The notes below the pieces were generated by a model. It did no database searches. It was not told the DNA's origin and saw only the letters and a list, made by a program, of their open reading frames with translations. From IMG/VR virus record IMGVR_UViG_3300010883_008035, positions 1-27,148 of that record: 27,148 nucleotides of DNA. One strand, given 5' to 3'. The position numbers were made by a program, and so were the translations under genes. Numbering within the stretch: the stretch's first letter is position 1; each line of letters begins with the position of its first letter. This DNA is from a virus. Positions 7,062-13,922 of the stretch are shown here, in pieces.

Positions 7062-7077
7062 TGTTAATCTATTAACA
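7062..7077. repeat. palindrome copy 9 (symmetrical variant), TGTTAAT-CT-ATTAACA
   Basis: Intergenic copy, two bases after the ATP-grasp stop and nine bases before the terminator stem. Both arms carry the same substitution (C to T on the left, matching G to A on the right), so the two-fold symmetry is kept. Confidence 0.8.
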
Positions 7078-7085
7078 CAACTACA

Positions 7086-7112
7086 CCCTGCCAAGGATGG
7101 CGGGGTTTTTTT
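7086..7112 (+). terminator. Rho-independent terminator ending the amidoligase operon
   Basis: The stem CCCTGCC (7086-7092) pairs with GGCGGGG (7099-7105), seven pairs with one G-T, across a six-base loop AAGGAT, followed by seven T residues (7106-7112). It lies directly downstream of the ATP-grasp gene, and the primase ribosome site GGAG (7113-7116) follows at once. Transcripts of the amidoligase operon would largely end here unless antiterminated. I see no convincing sigma70-type promoter between it and the primase start. Confidence 0.9.
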
Positions 7113-7125
7113 GGAGCAAAATTTA

Positions 7126-8085
7126 ATGGATATATACAACGAAATACGCATGATGGCTCTAGAACTACCTGAAACAATGAGTACAAGAGAAATCTGTCCA
7201 GTGTGTGAAGGAGGTACGTCTAAGGAGAAGAGCTTACACATACGTCGCATGGAAGGGGGTAATCTTTATGCAGCTTGTTACCGAGCAAGCTGTAGTTTTT
7301 CCCCACACGTAGTTCCGTCGGACAAAGGAACTATCACTACTATCAGTAATAGCACCGCATTCCGAAAGCAAGAAAAAAATTACTACAAAAAAGATTTGGA
7401 ACTATTGCCAGATTCGGTTGTCCAATATTTAAAAAGATTTGCATACAGTGCATTAGAGCAATCAAGTCCTCAAGACATTGATTGCAAGCTTGGCATGCAA
7501 CAAGTTGATGAACGGGAGTCTAGTTTTTATAAGAAGGAAGGGTGGAGATATTCAAGAGAAGACCACGCACTTGTAATGCCACTCAAAGATATTCATGGTA
7601 CTGAGTTCGCTATCGGGGTTAAGCCCCTACCGCTCTCTCCATGCAAATGGAAGTACATGACATACTACAGCGACAAAAAGGCACCCAACATACATTACCC
7701 ACGTATAACCAGAACATGTTATCACTCTTGGTTAACAGAAAAAGTACGTCCAGAAATTCAAAGGACATGTGTTATAACAGAAGACATAATATCTGCTACA
7801 AGGATGTCTACGTTGTTACCAAGTGTTGCTATTAACGGTACTCACATAGGTGATAAAGAAGTCGTTTCTTTGATGAGAAACTATGACCACATAGTGGTTG
7901 CGTTGGATAAGGATACGTGGGAGAATGTACATGTCAGTAAAGGTCAGAGATTCAAACAAGAGTATGGGTTCTGTTTCAAGTCGTTCAAAGTACTGAAGCT
8001 TGAGAAAGACCCCAAGTATTTAACAGACGAAGAATGGAGAGTCATCTGTGGAAAACAAGGTATTAGCAGCAGCTATACAGAGTAA
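7126..8085 (+). CDS. DNA primase, zinc-finger and TOPRIM domains (319 aa)
   Basis: Start ATG 7126 is nine bases after GGAG (7113-7116); a TTG at 7111 is in frame but would overlap the T-run. A zinc-binding module near the N terminus has CPVC (Cys24, Cys27) and CYRASC (Cys51, Cys56), as in T7 gp4-type primases. A TOPRIM core follows: VITEDIISATR with Glu219 and VVALDKD with Asp261 and Asp263, the metal-binding residues. The protein would synthesise RNA primers for lagging-strand replication. There is no helicase domain; that function is in the next gene, which overlaps by 38 bases, so primase and helicase are split here instead of fused as in T7. Confidence 0.88.
   Translation: MDIYNEIRMMALELPETMSTREICPVCEGGTSKEKSLHIRRMEGGNLYAACYRASCSFSPHVVPSDKGTITTISNSTAFRKQEKNYYKKDLELLPDSVVQYLKRFAYSALEQSSPQDIDCKLGMQQVDERESSFYKKEGWRYSREDHALVMPLKDIHGTEFAIGVKPLPLSPCKWKYMTYYSDKKAPNIHYPRITRTCYHSWLTEKVRPEIQRTCVITEDIISATRMSTLLPSVAINGTHIGDKEVVSLMRNYDHIVVALDKDTWENVHVSKGQRFKQEYGFCFKSFKVLKLEKDPKYLTDEEWRVICGKQGISSSYTE
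7338..7362 (+). repeat. direct repeat copy A (25 bp, 18 identical in a row)
   Basis: TACTATCAGTAATAGCAC (7338-7355) plus seven further bases match 9314-9338 with two mismatches in total. This copy is inside the primase gene, read as TISNSTAF. Confidence 0.85.
8036..8041 (+). promoter_or_regulatory. ribosome-binding site GGAGAG for a GTG start
   Basis: GGAGAG lies six bases before GTG 8048 and decides the helicase start. It is located inside the 3' end of the primase gene. Confidence 0.7.
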
Positions 8086-9241
8086 GGAAGCATATGTTAA
8101 AATCATCAACCTAGCAGCAGAGGGTATGTCAGACAAGGCAAAGATTGTACTACAGGCAGTAGGACGGTATTATGACAAAGACATACACGCAGTAAAGGTT
8201 GATAAAGAGATACTGATACAGGCACTAGAGAGAGAACACCCAAAGCATGCAGAGATATTCAAGCAGGTAGTAGAAGGCTTACCACATGATGAGGTTAGTC
8301 CTCCTAATGTGGTGCAGAGCATCATCCAAGTAAAGCTTGACAAGGTAAAGGATGACCTAGCGCAAGCGTTCACCTCTAGCTCTGATAAGGAAGGACCCAT
8401 AGGTGATCTACTTGCCGAATGGCAACGCTTAAGAGATGGCAAGATAGAGCAGGAAGAGGAAGGTAGTGAGGTGTTGATTGGTGCGTCCCTTGCAGAGTTG
8501 TTTGCTGACAGGAAGAAAGAGAAAATCAAGTTGTTACCAAAGGTGTTGAATGCTTACCTTGACGGAGGTGCGTCTAGACAAGAACACATAGTCATCTTTG
8601 GACGCCCTGAGATAGCCAAGACGACGTTTATCATCAACATGATGTACGGGTTCATACTACAGGGGTTAAAGATACTGTACGTGAATAACGAAGACCCTTC
8701 GCTGAAGATTTTAGTGAGGTTCTTCCAAAGAGCTACAGGGTTATCTAAGGAGCAAGTAGAGAATGACCCCGCCGAGGCAGACAGGCAAATGAAGGCTAAG
8801 GGGCACTATGAAAACTTCGTTTTCTTCTCAGTTCCTGACGGAACTTTGAAAGAAATTGAGAGTCTAATGGTTACTCATCAGCCAGACGTAGTTATCATTG
8901 ACCAGATGCGTAACATCAACCACAAGGGTGATAACAGGACGATGCAGCTAGAGAATATATCCAGGGAAACACGTAAGCTTGGTCGTAAGCATAACTCGCT
9001 AATGATTAGCATTACACAAGCTGGAGAGAGTGCTGAGAATAAGAAGGTGCTAGGTCAAACGGATGTAGATTGGAACAACACTGGTATACAAGGCACAGCA
9101 GATTTACTTATTGGCATAGGAGCTGATGAAGAGATGAAACAAACAGGTAAACGTATATTATCGTTCTCAAAGAATAAGATTTCAGACAGACATGACCCAT
9201 TGCCGGTCTTGTTTAACACTAGGCAGGTGAAGGTACAATGA
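8048..9241 (+). CDS. replicative DNA helicase, DnaB/RecA-fold (397 aa)
   Basis: GTG start at 8048 with a good ribosome site. An N-terminal helical region (1-150) precedes a RecA-fold ATPase. Walker A is IFGRPEIAKTTF with Lys191 and Thr192; the residue before the Lys is Ala190, where the usual DnaB form (GxxxxGKT) has Gly. Walker B is DVVIIDQM with Asp285. A DnaB-like ISITQAGES segment follows, then an NKISDRHD stretch toward the C terminus. The protein should act as a ring helicase at the phage fork with the primase encoded just upstream. The stop overlaps the next tiny ORF as ATGA. Palindrome copy 10 is in the gene, in a different frame from most copies. Confidence 0.88.
   Translation: MENKVLAAAIQSKEAYVKIINLAAEGMSDKAKIVLQAVGRYYDKDIHAVKVDKEILIQALEREHPKHAEIFKQVVEGLPHDEVSPPNVVQSIIQVKLDKVKDDLAQAFTSSSDKEGPIGDLLAEWQRLRDGKIEQEEEGSEVLIGASLAELFADRKKEKIKLLPKVLNAYLDGGASRQEHIVIFGRPEIAKTTFIINMMYGFILQGLKILYVNNEDPSLKILVRFFQRATGLSKEQVENDPAEADRQMKAKGHYENFVFFSVPDGTLKEIESLMVTHQPDVVIIDQMRNINHKGDNRTMQLENISRETRKLGRKHNSLMISITQAGESAENKKVLGQTDVDWNNTGIQGTADLLIGIGADEEMKQTGKRILSFSKNKISDRHDPLPVLFNTRQVKVQ
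8998..9010. repeat. palindrome copy 10, GCTAAT-G-ATTAGC
   Basis: Six-base arms around one G in the helicase gene, read as SLMIS and not in the Ala-Asn-x-Leu-Ala frame. Confidence 0.9.
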
Positions 9242-9312
9242 GTAATGGACTTGGGTGGTCGGAACTAATAATATGCCTAATAATGGTCGTGGTTCTTTTC
9301 ATACTCGGATGA
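9238..9312 (+). CDS. very short membrane peptide (24 aa)
   Basis: The ATG at 9238 overlaps the helicase stop (ATGA, 9238-9241), the same coupling used by well-supported genes here. The product begins MSNGLGWSELII and is then hydrophobic to its end (CLIMVVVLFILG), one membrane-spanning segment with a short polar N terminus. No family is recognised. Possible roles include a holin-like, exclusion or membrane-anchoring peptide; the sequence does not choose. It is the same length and overall design as the ORF at 1-75, though the sequences differ. Confidence 0.5.
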   Translation: MSNGLGWSELIICLIMVVVLFILG

Positions 9313-9313
9313 G

Positions 9314-9338
9314 TACTATCAGTAATAGCACGGGATTC
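9314..9338 (+). repeat. direct repeat copy B (25 bp)
   Basis: Matches 7338-7362 with two mismatches. It lies in the short gap between the 24-codon ORF and the ORF at 9344. In the equivalent frame it reads TISNSTGFFK and then a stop, so a fragment of the primase coding sequence appears duplicated here. Confidence 0.85.
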
Positions 9339-9343
9339 TTCAA

Positions 9344-9622
9344 ATGAATAGAAAGAAAGAAGGTATGATATCCAAACAAAAGTCAGCACACTACACAGAG
9401 TGGCAAAAGGGACAAATGATTATTCCTAAGAGCTTATCACAGACTAGACGTTTCACTTCACAAGGTGTACAATACCCTATTGAAGAAACAGCAGAGCACG
9501 CATGCAGCATATTGAATGATGCCGCAGGTAAAAATGTATACAGCGTAGTACCAGGGAGTAGAGGATGGAGAGTAGAGAAGCAACACTTCGGAAACTCTAC
9601 GAAAGAATTCCCAAACACGTAA
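9344..9622 (+). CDS. hypothetical protein, 92 aa
   Basis: ATG 9344 has no clear ribosome site; an alternative ATG at 9365 lies too close to its purine run. The product starts MNRKKEGMISKQKSAHYTEW and is polar and basic. Its C-terminal half (AEHACSILNDAAGKN, then YSVVPGSRGWRVEK) looks like a small alpha/beta fold. I recognise no family. The last 58 bases overlap the DNA polymerase start in another frame. Its position next to replication genes suggests a replication-linked role without proof. Confidence 0.6.
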   Translation: MNRKKEGMISKQKSAHYTEWQKGQMIIPKSLSQTRRFTSQGVQYPIEETAEHACSILNDAAGKNVYSVVPGSRGWRVEKQHFGNSTKEFPNT

Positions 9623-11433
9623 GAGAACCTGATGCCAGACTATATGAAAAAGAAGATTACGTCACGCTCGACTTCGAGACCACAAACCTCGACAAAGGTG
9701 ACCCCTATAATCCTGATAACCGCATCGTACTCGGAGCCTGGAGAACCGGAGAAGGTAGTGAAATACATGTGGAGGTCGGAAACGAGTTTAACCTTCCAAG
9801 ATTGTGTGCAGCAGTTGAAGCAGCTAGTTTCATCGTGGCCCACAACGCCAAGTTTGAACTCGGTTGGCTCCAACGAGCCGGTGTGGATATCAGTAGAATC
9901 CCCGTCTACTGCACGCAAATTGGTGAGTTCGTTCTTGCAGGGAACAGGAAGTTACCTTTGGGATTGGATGCTTGTCTTAAAAGACGAGGCTTACTGGGCA
10001 AAGCAAGCGTTGTGGGTACGCTTATCAAAAATGGAGTCTGCCCTTCGAAGATACCTGAGTCGTGGTTGAGCGAATATTGTGTGGTAGATGTACGACAAAC
10101 TTGGAAGCTCTTCTTACTTCAGCGGGAATGCCTAATGCGTATGTCGAAGCTGCCTTTGGTTTATACAAAGTGCTTGCTGACACCAGTGTTGGTACACCTG
10201 GAAAAAGAAGGTATGTTCTTGGATTCCCAGAAAGTGACCAGTTACCACGCGGTCGCTGTGCATGCTGCCGACGAATTACAGATTGAGTTTGATGAGTTCA
10301 CAGGAGGTATCAACACTAACAGCCCTAAGCAAAAGGCTGAATACATGTACGAGACTCTAGGCTTTAAGGTACCTAGAGACTACCGTGGAAAGCCTATGGT
10401 TTCTGCTAAGAGTGAGCTTCCAATGACAAATGCAGATGCGTTTCAAGCATTGAAGCCCACTAACAAAAAGCAGAAGAGATTCATAGAGCTGTACAAAGAA
10501 CTGAATCATCACAAGCAGTACATACAGAAGTACTTAAGCAGTCTATTAGCATGTTGTGCGGAAGCGGGTGGAACTTTACTAGGAAGTATTGGTCAAACCT
10601 TCACAAGCACACAGAGGAGCCAATCAAATGGCAAACGCTTCAGCATCCAGTTGCAAAACATTCCGAGAAGTTATAAGCAATTATTTACTACAAGAAGAAA
10701 AGGGTGGGCGCATGCAGAGAGAGACTACTCATCCTTGGAATTCAAAGTTGCAGCTCATCTTGGAGCTGATGCAAGGGCACTCAATGACCTCGCAGAAGGA
10801 TTTGACCCGCATGCATTCAGTGCTTCGGAGTTATTCGTCACTGAGTGGGCCGCAGTGGGAGGACTTCATGAGGATGACAAAAGAAGAAAAGCAGTTAGAA
10901 CACAAGCTAAGGCCGATACTTTTAAACCTCTCTTCGGTGGTACTTCAGGCACAAAATCTCAACAGAAGTATTACAAGGCATTTAGAGAACGCTATCCAGG
11001 TATCACAGGAACACAAGAACGCTGGAAAGCAGAAGTTATACGAACAGGAAGACTTAAGTTACCAACCGGACTTGACTTCTTCTGGCCTGGAACCTACATG
11101 CAAGCCTCCGGCTACGTAACGAATACGACTAAGATATGTAACTACCCTATTCAGTACTTTGCATTTGAGATTGTTATGATTGGAGTGATATACTTGTTTC
11201 ACCTGATACAAGCAGCGAAGATGCAGAGCATTCTGATAAACATCGTACATGACTCAGCAGTAGCAGAGGTACACCCGGATGAGTTGGAGTTGTACGATTT
11301 GATAAGTAAAGAAGCTATGGAAAATGAAGTTCCGAGGTACTTGACAACAATGTATGGAATTGATATGATGACCACTCTAGAGACAGACCTTACGTTAGGA
11401 ACCCACTGGGGAGAAACCAACTATGCAACATAA
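9565..11433 (+). CDS. family A DNA polymerase with 3'-5' exonuclease (622 aa)
   Basis: ATG 9565 follows GGAG (9555-9558) at six bases. The exonuclease domain has TLDFETTN (Exo I, Asp/Glu), VAHNAKFELGWL (Exo II region) and EYCVVD (Exo III YxxxD). The polymerase domain has motif A RDYSSLE with Asp387, motif B RTQAKADTFKPLFGG, and motif C IVHDSAVAEV with Asp563. Motif C is HDS where most family A enzymes have HDE, so Ser564 replaces the usual Glu; both catalytic Asp residues are kept. At about 620 residues it is somewhat shorter than T7 gp5. It overlaps the ssDNA-binding protein gene downstream. It should be the phage replicative polymerase. Confidence 0.93.
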   Translation: MESREATLRKLYERIPKHVREPDARLYEKEDYVTLDFETTNLDKGDPYNPDNRIVLGAWRTGEGSEIHVEVGNEFNLPRLCAAVEAASFIVAHNAKFELGWLQRAGVDISRIPVYCTQIGEFVLAGNRKLPLGLDACLKRRGLLGKASVVGTLIKNGVCPSKIPESWLSEYCVVDVRQTWKLFLLQRECLMRMSKLPLVYTKCLLTPVLVHLEKEGMFLDSQKVTSYHAVAVHAADELQIEFDEFTGGINTNSPKQKAEYMYETLGFKVPRDYRGKPMVSAKSELPMTNADAFQALKPTNKKQKRFIELYKELNHHKQYIQKYLSSLLACCAEAGGTLLGSIGQTFTSTQRSQSNGKRFSIQLQNIPRSYKQLFTTRRKGWAHAERDYSSLEFKVAAHLGADARALNDLAEGFDPHAFSASELFVTEWAAVGGLHEDDKRRKAVRTQAKADTFKPLFGGTSGTKSQQKYYKAFRERYPGITGTQERWKAEVIRTGRLKLPTGLDFFWPGTYMQASGYVTNTTKICNYPIQYFAFEIVMIGVIYLFHLIQAAKMQSILINIVHDSAVAEVHPDELELYDLISKEAMENEVPRYLTTMYGIDMMTTLETDLTLGTHWGETNYAT

Positions 11434-12070
11434 AGGTGTAGTAAAACACATTAACGTAGTAAACGCAGGCAAGTTCACGTTGTATTCATTTTCACTGGAC
11501 GAGCACGATGGTCCTTTGTATGGAATGGGAACGGTAGAACCTACATTTGGTAAGGGAGACACAGTTAAGTTCTCATGGGAGATGAACAAGAAGAACTACC
11601 CCACGGTAGACAAGGGTTCACTCCAAGTTAAACCCGGTGGGCCTGCACCACAAGCACAACAAGGTATGCCTGCTACCAAGGCTAAGGGTGGTGGTGAGAA
11701 CTGGGATGCACGAGCTAAGTACTGGGAAGCAAAGGAGAAGCATGACCTTGAGGTAATTCAACCTCGCATCTCGTACCAGGCTGCGTTCAACCAGGCAGTA
11801 GGTCTTATAGATGTAGCACTGAAGAATGATGCTGTTAGCATAGGCTCAGAGAAGACAGCACCTAATAAGAAATTTGATAATCTATTAGCAGTAGTTCGTA
11901 AGACAGCAGCAGAAATCTACTTGGATTACTTGAACGTGCATGATGAGCTTCCTCAAGCTCGTGTAGTAGAGGGGGTGGAACCTGATGCAGATTTTAATGA
12001 TGATATTCCTGATATGACTGATGACAAACCTGATGGAGATGGCTGGGATGACAACGCAGATGACTTCTAA
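11423..12070 (+). CDS. ssDNA-binding protein, T7 gp2.5-like organisation (215 aa)
   Basis: ATG 11423 follows GGGGAG (11408-11413) and overlaps the polymerase stop. The N-terminal ~75 residues are beta-rich (KFTLYSFSLDEHDG, VKFSWEMNKKNYP), consistent with an OB-type fold. A Gln/Gly/Ala-rich linker follows, then a helical segment and a strongly acidic C-terminal tail (DMTDDKPDGDGWDDNADDF) ending in Phe. An acidic tail with terminal Phe is the hallmark of T7 gp2.5, where it contacts polymerase and helicase. Family assignment rests on this architecture and the position next to the polymerase. Variant palindrome copy 11 (11876-11889) is in the gene. Confidence 0.75.
   Translation: MQHKGVVKHINVVNAGKFTLYSFSLDEHDGPLYGMGTVEPTFGKGDTVKFSWEMNKKNYPTVDKGSLQVKPGGPAPQAQQGMPATKAKGGGENWDARAKYWEAKEKHDLEVIQPRISYQAAFNQAVGLIDVALKNDAVSIGSEKTAPNKKFDNLLAVVRKTAAEIYLDYLNVHDELPQARVVEGVEPDADFNDDIPDMTDDKPDGDGWDDNADDF
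11876..11889. repeat. palindrome copy 11 (degenerate), GATAAT-CT-ATTAGC
   Basis: One arm has a single mismatch (A for C at 11877). It lies in the ssDNA-binding protein gene and is read as DNLLA, the same frame as most other copies. Confidence 0.7.
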
Positions 12071-12332
12071 GAAAATGACAAAGAAAGAAACAATTATTAA
12101 TTATTTGAAGAAACGTCCAAAAACTGGATGGACTATTAAGGACCTTGTATTCGTAACGGGGTTCAACAAGAATACTGTGCGTCGTATTGTTACTCACGAT
12201 TTGTATCCTATATACCAAATGAAATTTGTAAAAGAAACAATGCGTGCACAGAATCTACGCATTCAGGCTGGTAATGCACATTATGTCAGTTACAAAGGTA
12301 ACCCCCTGTGGCAGCAGGCTAATGCAGCCTAA
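12060..12332 (+). CDS. small winged-helix-turn-helix protein (90 aa)
   Basis: I favour ATG 12060, overlapping the ssDNA-binding protein stop; ATG 12075 is an alternative and an upstream ATG at 12021 is less likely. The segment IINYLKKRPKTGWTIKDL is a typical first-helix region, and VTGFNKNTVRRIV fits the turn and recognition helix. A beta-hairpin wing may follow (MKFVKE, AHYVSYKG). This is most likely a DNA-binding protein, either a regulator or a replication accessory. It is the clearest candidate DNA-binding regulator in the window, so it is one possible partner of the palindrome family, but nothing in the sequence links them directly. Lys-rich N terminus. Confidence 0.65.
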   Translation: MTSKKMTKKETIINYLKKRPKTGWTIKDLVFVTGFNKNTVRRIVTHDLYPIYQMKFVKETMRAQNLRIQAGNAHYVSYKGNPLWQQANAA

Positions 12333-12546
12333 CAGACCTACCCAACAGGTTCACCCTTGCCCCCTTTGTGGGGGTGAGGGCACGGTCCATGTCACCGATA
12401 GCCTAGTGGATTCAATGTGTCCACTGTGTGATGGAGAGAAAGAGATATGGAGTGATGAGCCAGAGACTGAACGATTCATTCCTAACAAGGGAGATGAAGA
12501 GGATTACATAACAGATTACTTCTACGATGAGACATTGGATTTGTAA
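12322..12546 (+). CDS. small zinc-finger protein with two CxxC knuckles (74 aa)
   Basis: ATG 12322 overlaps the upstream stop; the longer reading back to 12244 would lie mostly inside the winged-helix gene. CPLCGGEG and CPLCDGEK are two CxxCxGxx repeats 20 residues apart, the pattern of a DnaJ-type zinc ribbon that binds one zinc through four Cys. The C-terminal half is acidic (GDEEDYITDYFYDE). The stop overlaps the exonuclease start (TAATG). Function unknown, possibly an adaptor or nucleic-acid-binding factor for replication. Confidence 0.7.
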   Translation: MQPNRPTQQVHPCPLCGGEGTVHVTDSLVDSMCPLCDGEKEIWSDEPETERFIPNKGDEEDYITDYFYDETLDL

Positions 12547-13406
12547 TGGACCTTAAACGAATGGTGTTAATAGATGGTGATGTACTTTGTTACCATTGTG
12601 GCTTTGCAGTAGAGCATAACTTGCACAAGGTGTACGTGAATGGAATGGAGGAACATGGAAGTGTAGCTTCATTCAGATATAAGAAGGACCTCTTTGAGTT
12701 CATGAAGGACCAAGAGGATTTGATGAGTGTTGTAGTAGAGCAGGAACTTGAGCCACTTAGCTTCTGCTTGTATACAGTGAAGAGATACATACAAAGAGTC
12801 TTGAATGAGACGGAAGCAGATGATTACCTTATCTGTCTGTCACCATCCAAGAACTTCAGGCACAAGATAGCAACGATACTGCCGTACAAGGGCAACAGAA
12901 CATCCGCTAAGCCTACGTACATAGGTGAAATTAAGTCATACATCACGGATAAGTACAAGACAGAGTTAGCTGTGAACATAGAAGCTGATGACCTCATAAG
13001 TATACGTGCCAGAGAATGTAGTAGGACTGCTGATTGGCTACCAGTAACTGCAAGCATTGATAAAGACTTGAAGCAGATACCAGGTGACCATTACAACACT
13101 AAGACAGGGGAGATGTCCTATGTGATGCCAGAGGAAGGGACTAAGTTGTTCTACCAGCAGTGCCTGTCTGGTGACACTACGGATAATATACAAGGTATAC
13201 CAGGTATTGGCCCAGGCAAAGCTAAGAAGTTTTTAGAAGGAAAGGATACAGAGAAGGAGATGTGGGAAGTAGTAATAGAGCAGTACACAATATATGAACG
13301 CAAGGTAGATAATTCTATTAAAGCAGAGGATAGAGCAATAGAGAATGCACGCTTGGTATACATAATGCACGAGTTTGATGAGCTATGGGAGCCACCACAG
13401 CTATGA
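12546..13406 (+). CDS. 5'-3' exonuclease, FEN/PIN-type (286 aa)
   Basis: The start overlaps the previous stop. Metal-binding acids are visible in order: LIDGD (Asp10, Asp12), NIEADDLIS (Glu146, Asp148, Asp149), SIDKDLK (Asp172, Asp174) and SGDTTDN (Asp210, Asp213). These are followed by a helix-hairpin-helix GIPGIGPGKAKKFL. This is the structure-specific 5' nuclease family that includes T7 gp6 and the T4 and T5 RNase H/flap nucleases. Expected roles are primer removal, recombination and degradation of host DNA. It lies in a run of overlapping replication genes. Confidence 0.9.
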   Translation: MDLKRMVLIDGDVLCYHCGFAVEHNLHKVYVNGMEEHGSVASFRYKKDLFEFMKDQEDLMSVVVEQELEPLSFCLYTVKRYIQRVLNETEADDYLICLSPSKNFRHKIATILPYKGNRTSAKPTYIGEIKSYITDKYKTELAVNIEADDLISIRARECSRTADWLPVTASIDKDLKQIPGDHYNTKTGEMSYVMPEEGTKLFYQQCLSGDTTDNIQGIPGIGPGKAKKFLEGKDTEKEMWEVVIEQYTIYERKVDNSIKAEDRAIENARLVYIMHEFDELWEPPQL

Positions 13407-13609
13407 AATACCCACGTACGTATGAATCTTGTGGTCGTCAATATGTTTTAAATTCTGACTACAAAGAACTTTGGGATAGATTAGAACATTTAACAGAGGT
13501 ATTAATAGAAACAGGAATAGGAGAAGATTTGGATGAGAGCCAACAGAAAGAAAGCCCACCCATTCCGGTCGATGCTGGAGAAGCAGACGCATGCACAAAT
13601 AGTCAATGA
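13403..13609 (+). CDS. hypothetical protein, 68 aa
   Basis: ATG 13403 overlaps the exonuclease stop (ATGA). The protein begins MKYPRTYESCGRQYV, has an amphipathic helix (ELWDRLEHLTEVLIETG) and an acidic, Pro-containing tail. No family is recognised. Its 3' third is overlapped in another frame by the endonuclease gene, so its C-terminal sequence is probably constrained by that gene. Confidence 0.6.
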   Translation: MKYPRTYESCGRQYVLNSDYKELWDRLEHLTEVLIETGIGEDLDESQQKESPPIPVDAGEADACTNSQ

Positions 13610-13922
13610 GGTAGCACTGGTAGAGTATGAGACTGAGAAGTTAGACTACATACTGGAGAAGTTCTACCTGATAGACTTCAAAATCAATGGGGATTATTAC
13701 ATTGAAGTCAAGGGTAGATTGACACAACAAGACAGGGCAAAGTACTTAGCAGTAAAGAAAGCTCATCCCGACATAGACTTAAGATTTGTGTTCGGGGCTA
13801 ATAATAAAATCGGAGTGAACCCTAATTTCCGTTACTTGGATTGGGCAAAGAAGCATGGGTTCCAAGCCGTCATAAAGAAGGTACCAAGAGAATGGCTGAC
13901 GAAGAAACTGAAACAGAAATGA
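13533..13922 (+). CDS. T7 endonuclease I-like Holliday-junction resolvase (129 aa)
   Basis: ATG 13533 is nine bases after an AGGAG. The sequence lines up by eye with T7 gp3: FRSMLEK (Glu16), YLIDFKI (Asp48), YIEVKGR (Glu58, Lys60), then QDRAKYLAVKKAHPDIDLRFVF. The Glu, Asp, Glu-x-Lys set is the PD-(D/E)xK active site of endonuclease I, which cleaves branched DNA. Length is close to T7's 149 residues. It should resolve recombination or replication intermediates before packaging. It overlaps genes on both sides. Confidence 0.9.
   Translation: MRANRKKAHPFRSMLEKQTHAQIVNEVALVEYETEKLDYILEKFYLIDFKINGDYYIEVKGRLTQQDRAKYLAVKKAHPDIDLRFVFGANNKIGVNPNFRYLDWAKKHGFQAVIKKVPREWLTKKLKQK

Noticed and set aside
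8170-8529. 119-codon minus-strand ORF inside the helicase gene
   Set aside because: It is antisense to the helicase N-terminal region, Ser/Cys/Leu-rich, and without a ribosome site or neighbours on that strand.
9239-9343. Promoter in the gap before the 92-aa gene
   Set aside because: I see no convincing -35/-10 pair. The gap is mostly the 24-codon ORF and the direct repeat.
10541-10551. Half-palindromes GTCTATTAGCA (10541) and GTATTAGCA (8060) as further family members
   Set aside because: Only the right arm is present. They may be decayed copies, but single nine-base matches are too weak to count.
10589-11119. 176-codon plus-strand ORF in a second frame of the polymerase gene
   Set aside because: It lies wholly inside the polymerase coding region between motif A and the C-terminal part. 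The polymerase frame carries all catalytic motifs, and this frame shows no domain.
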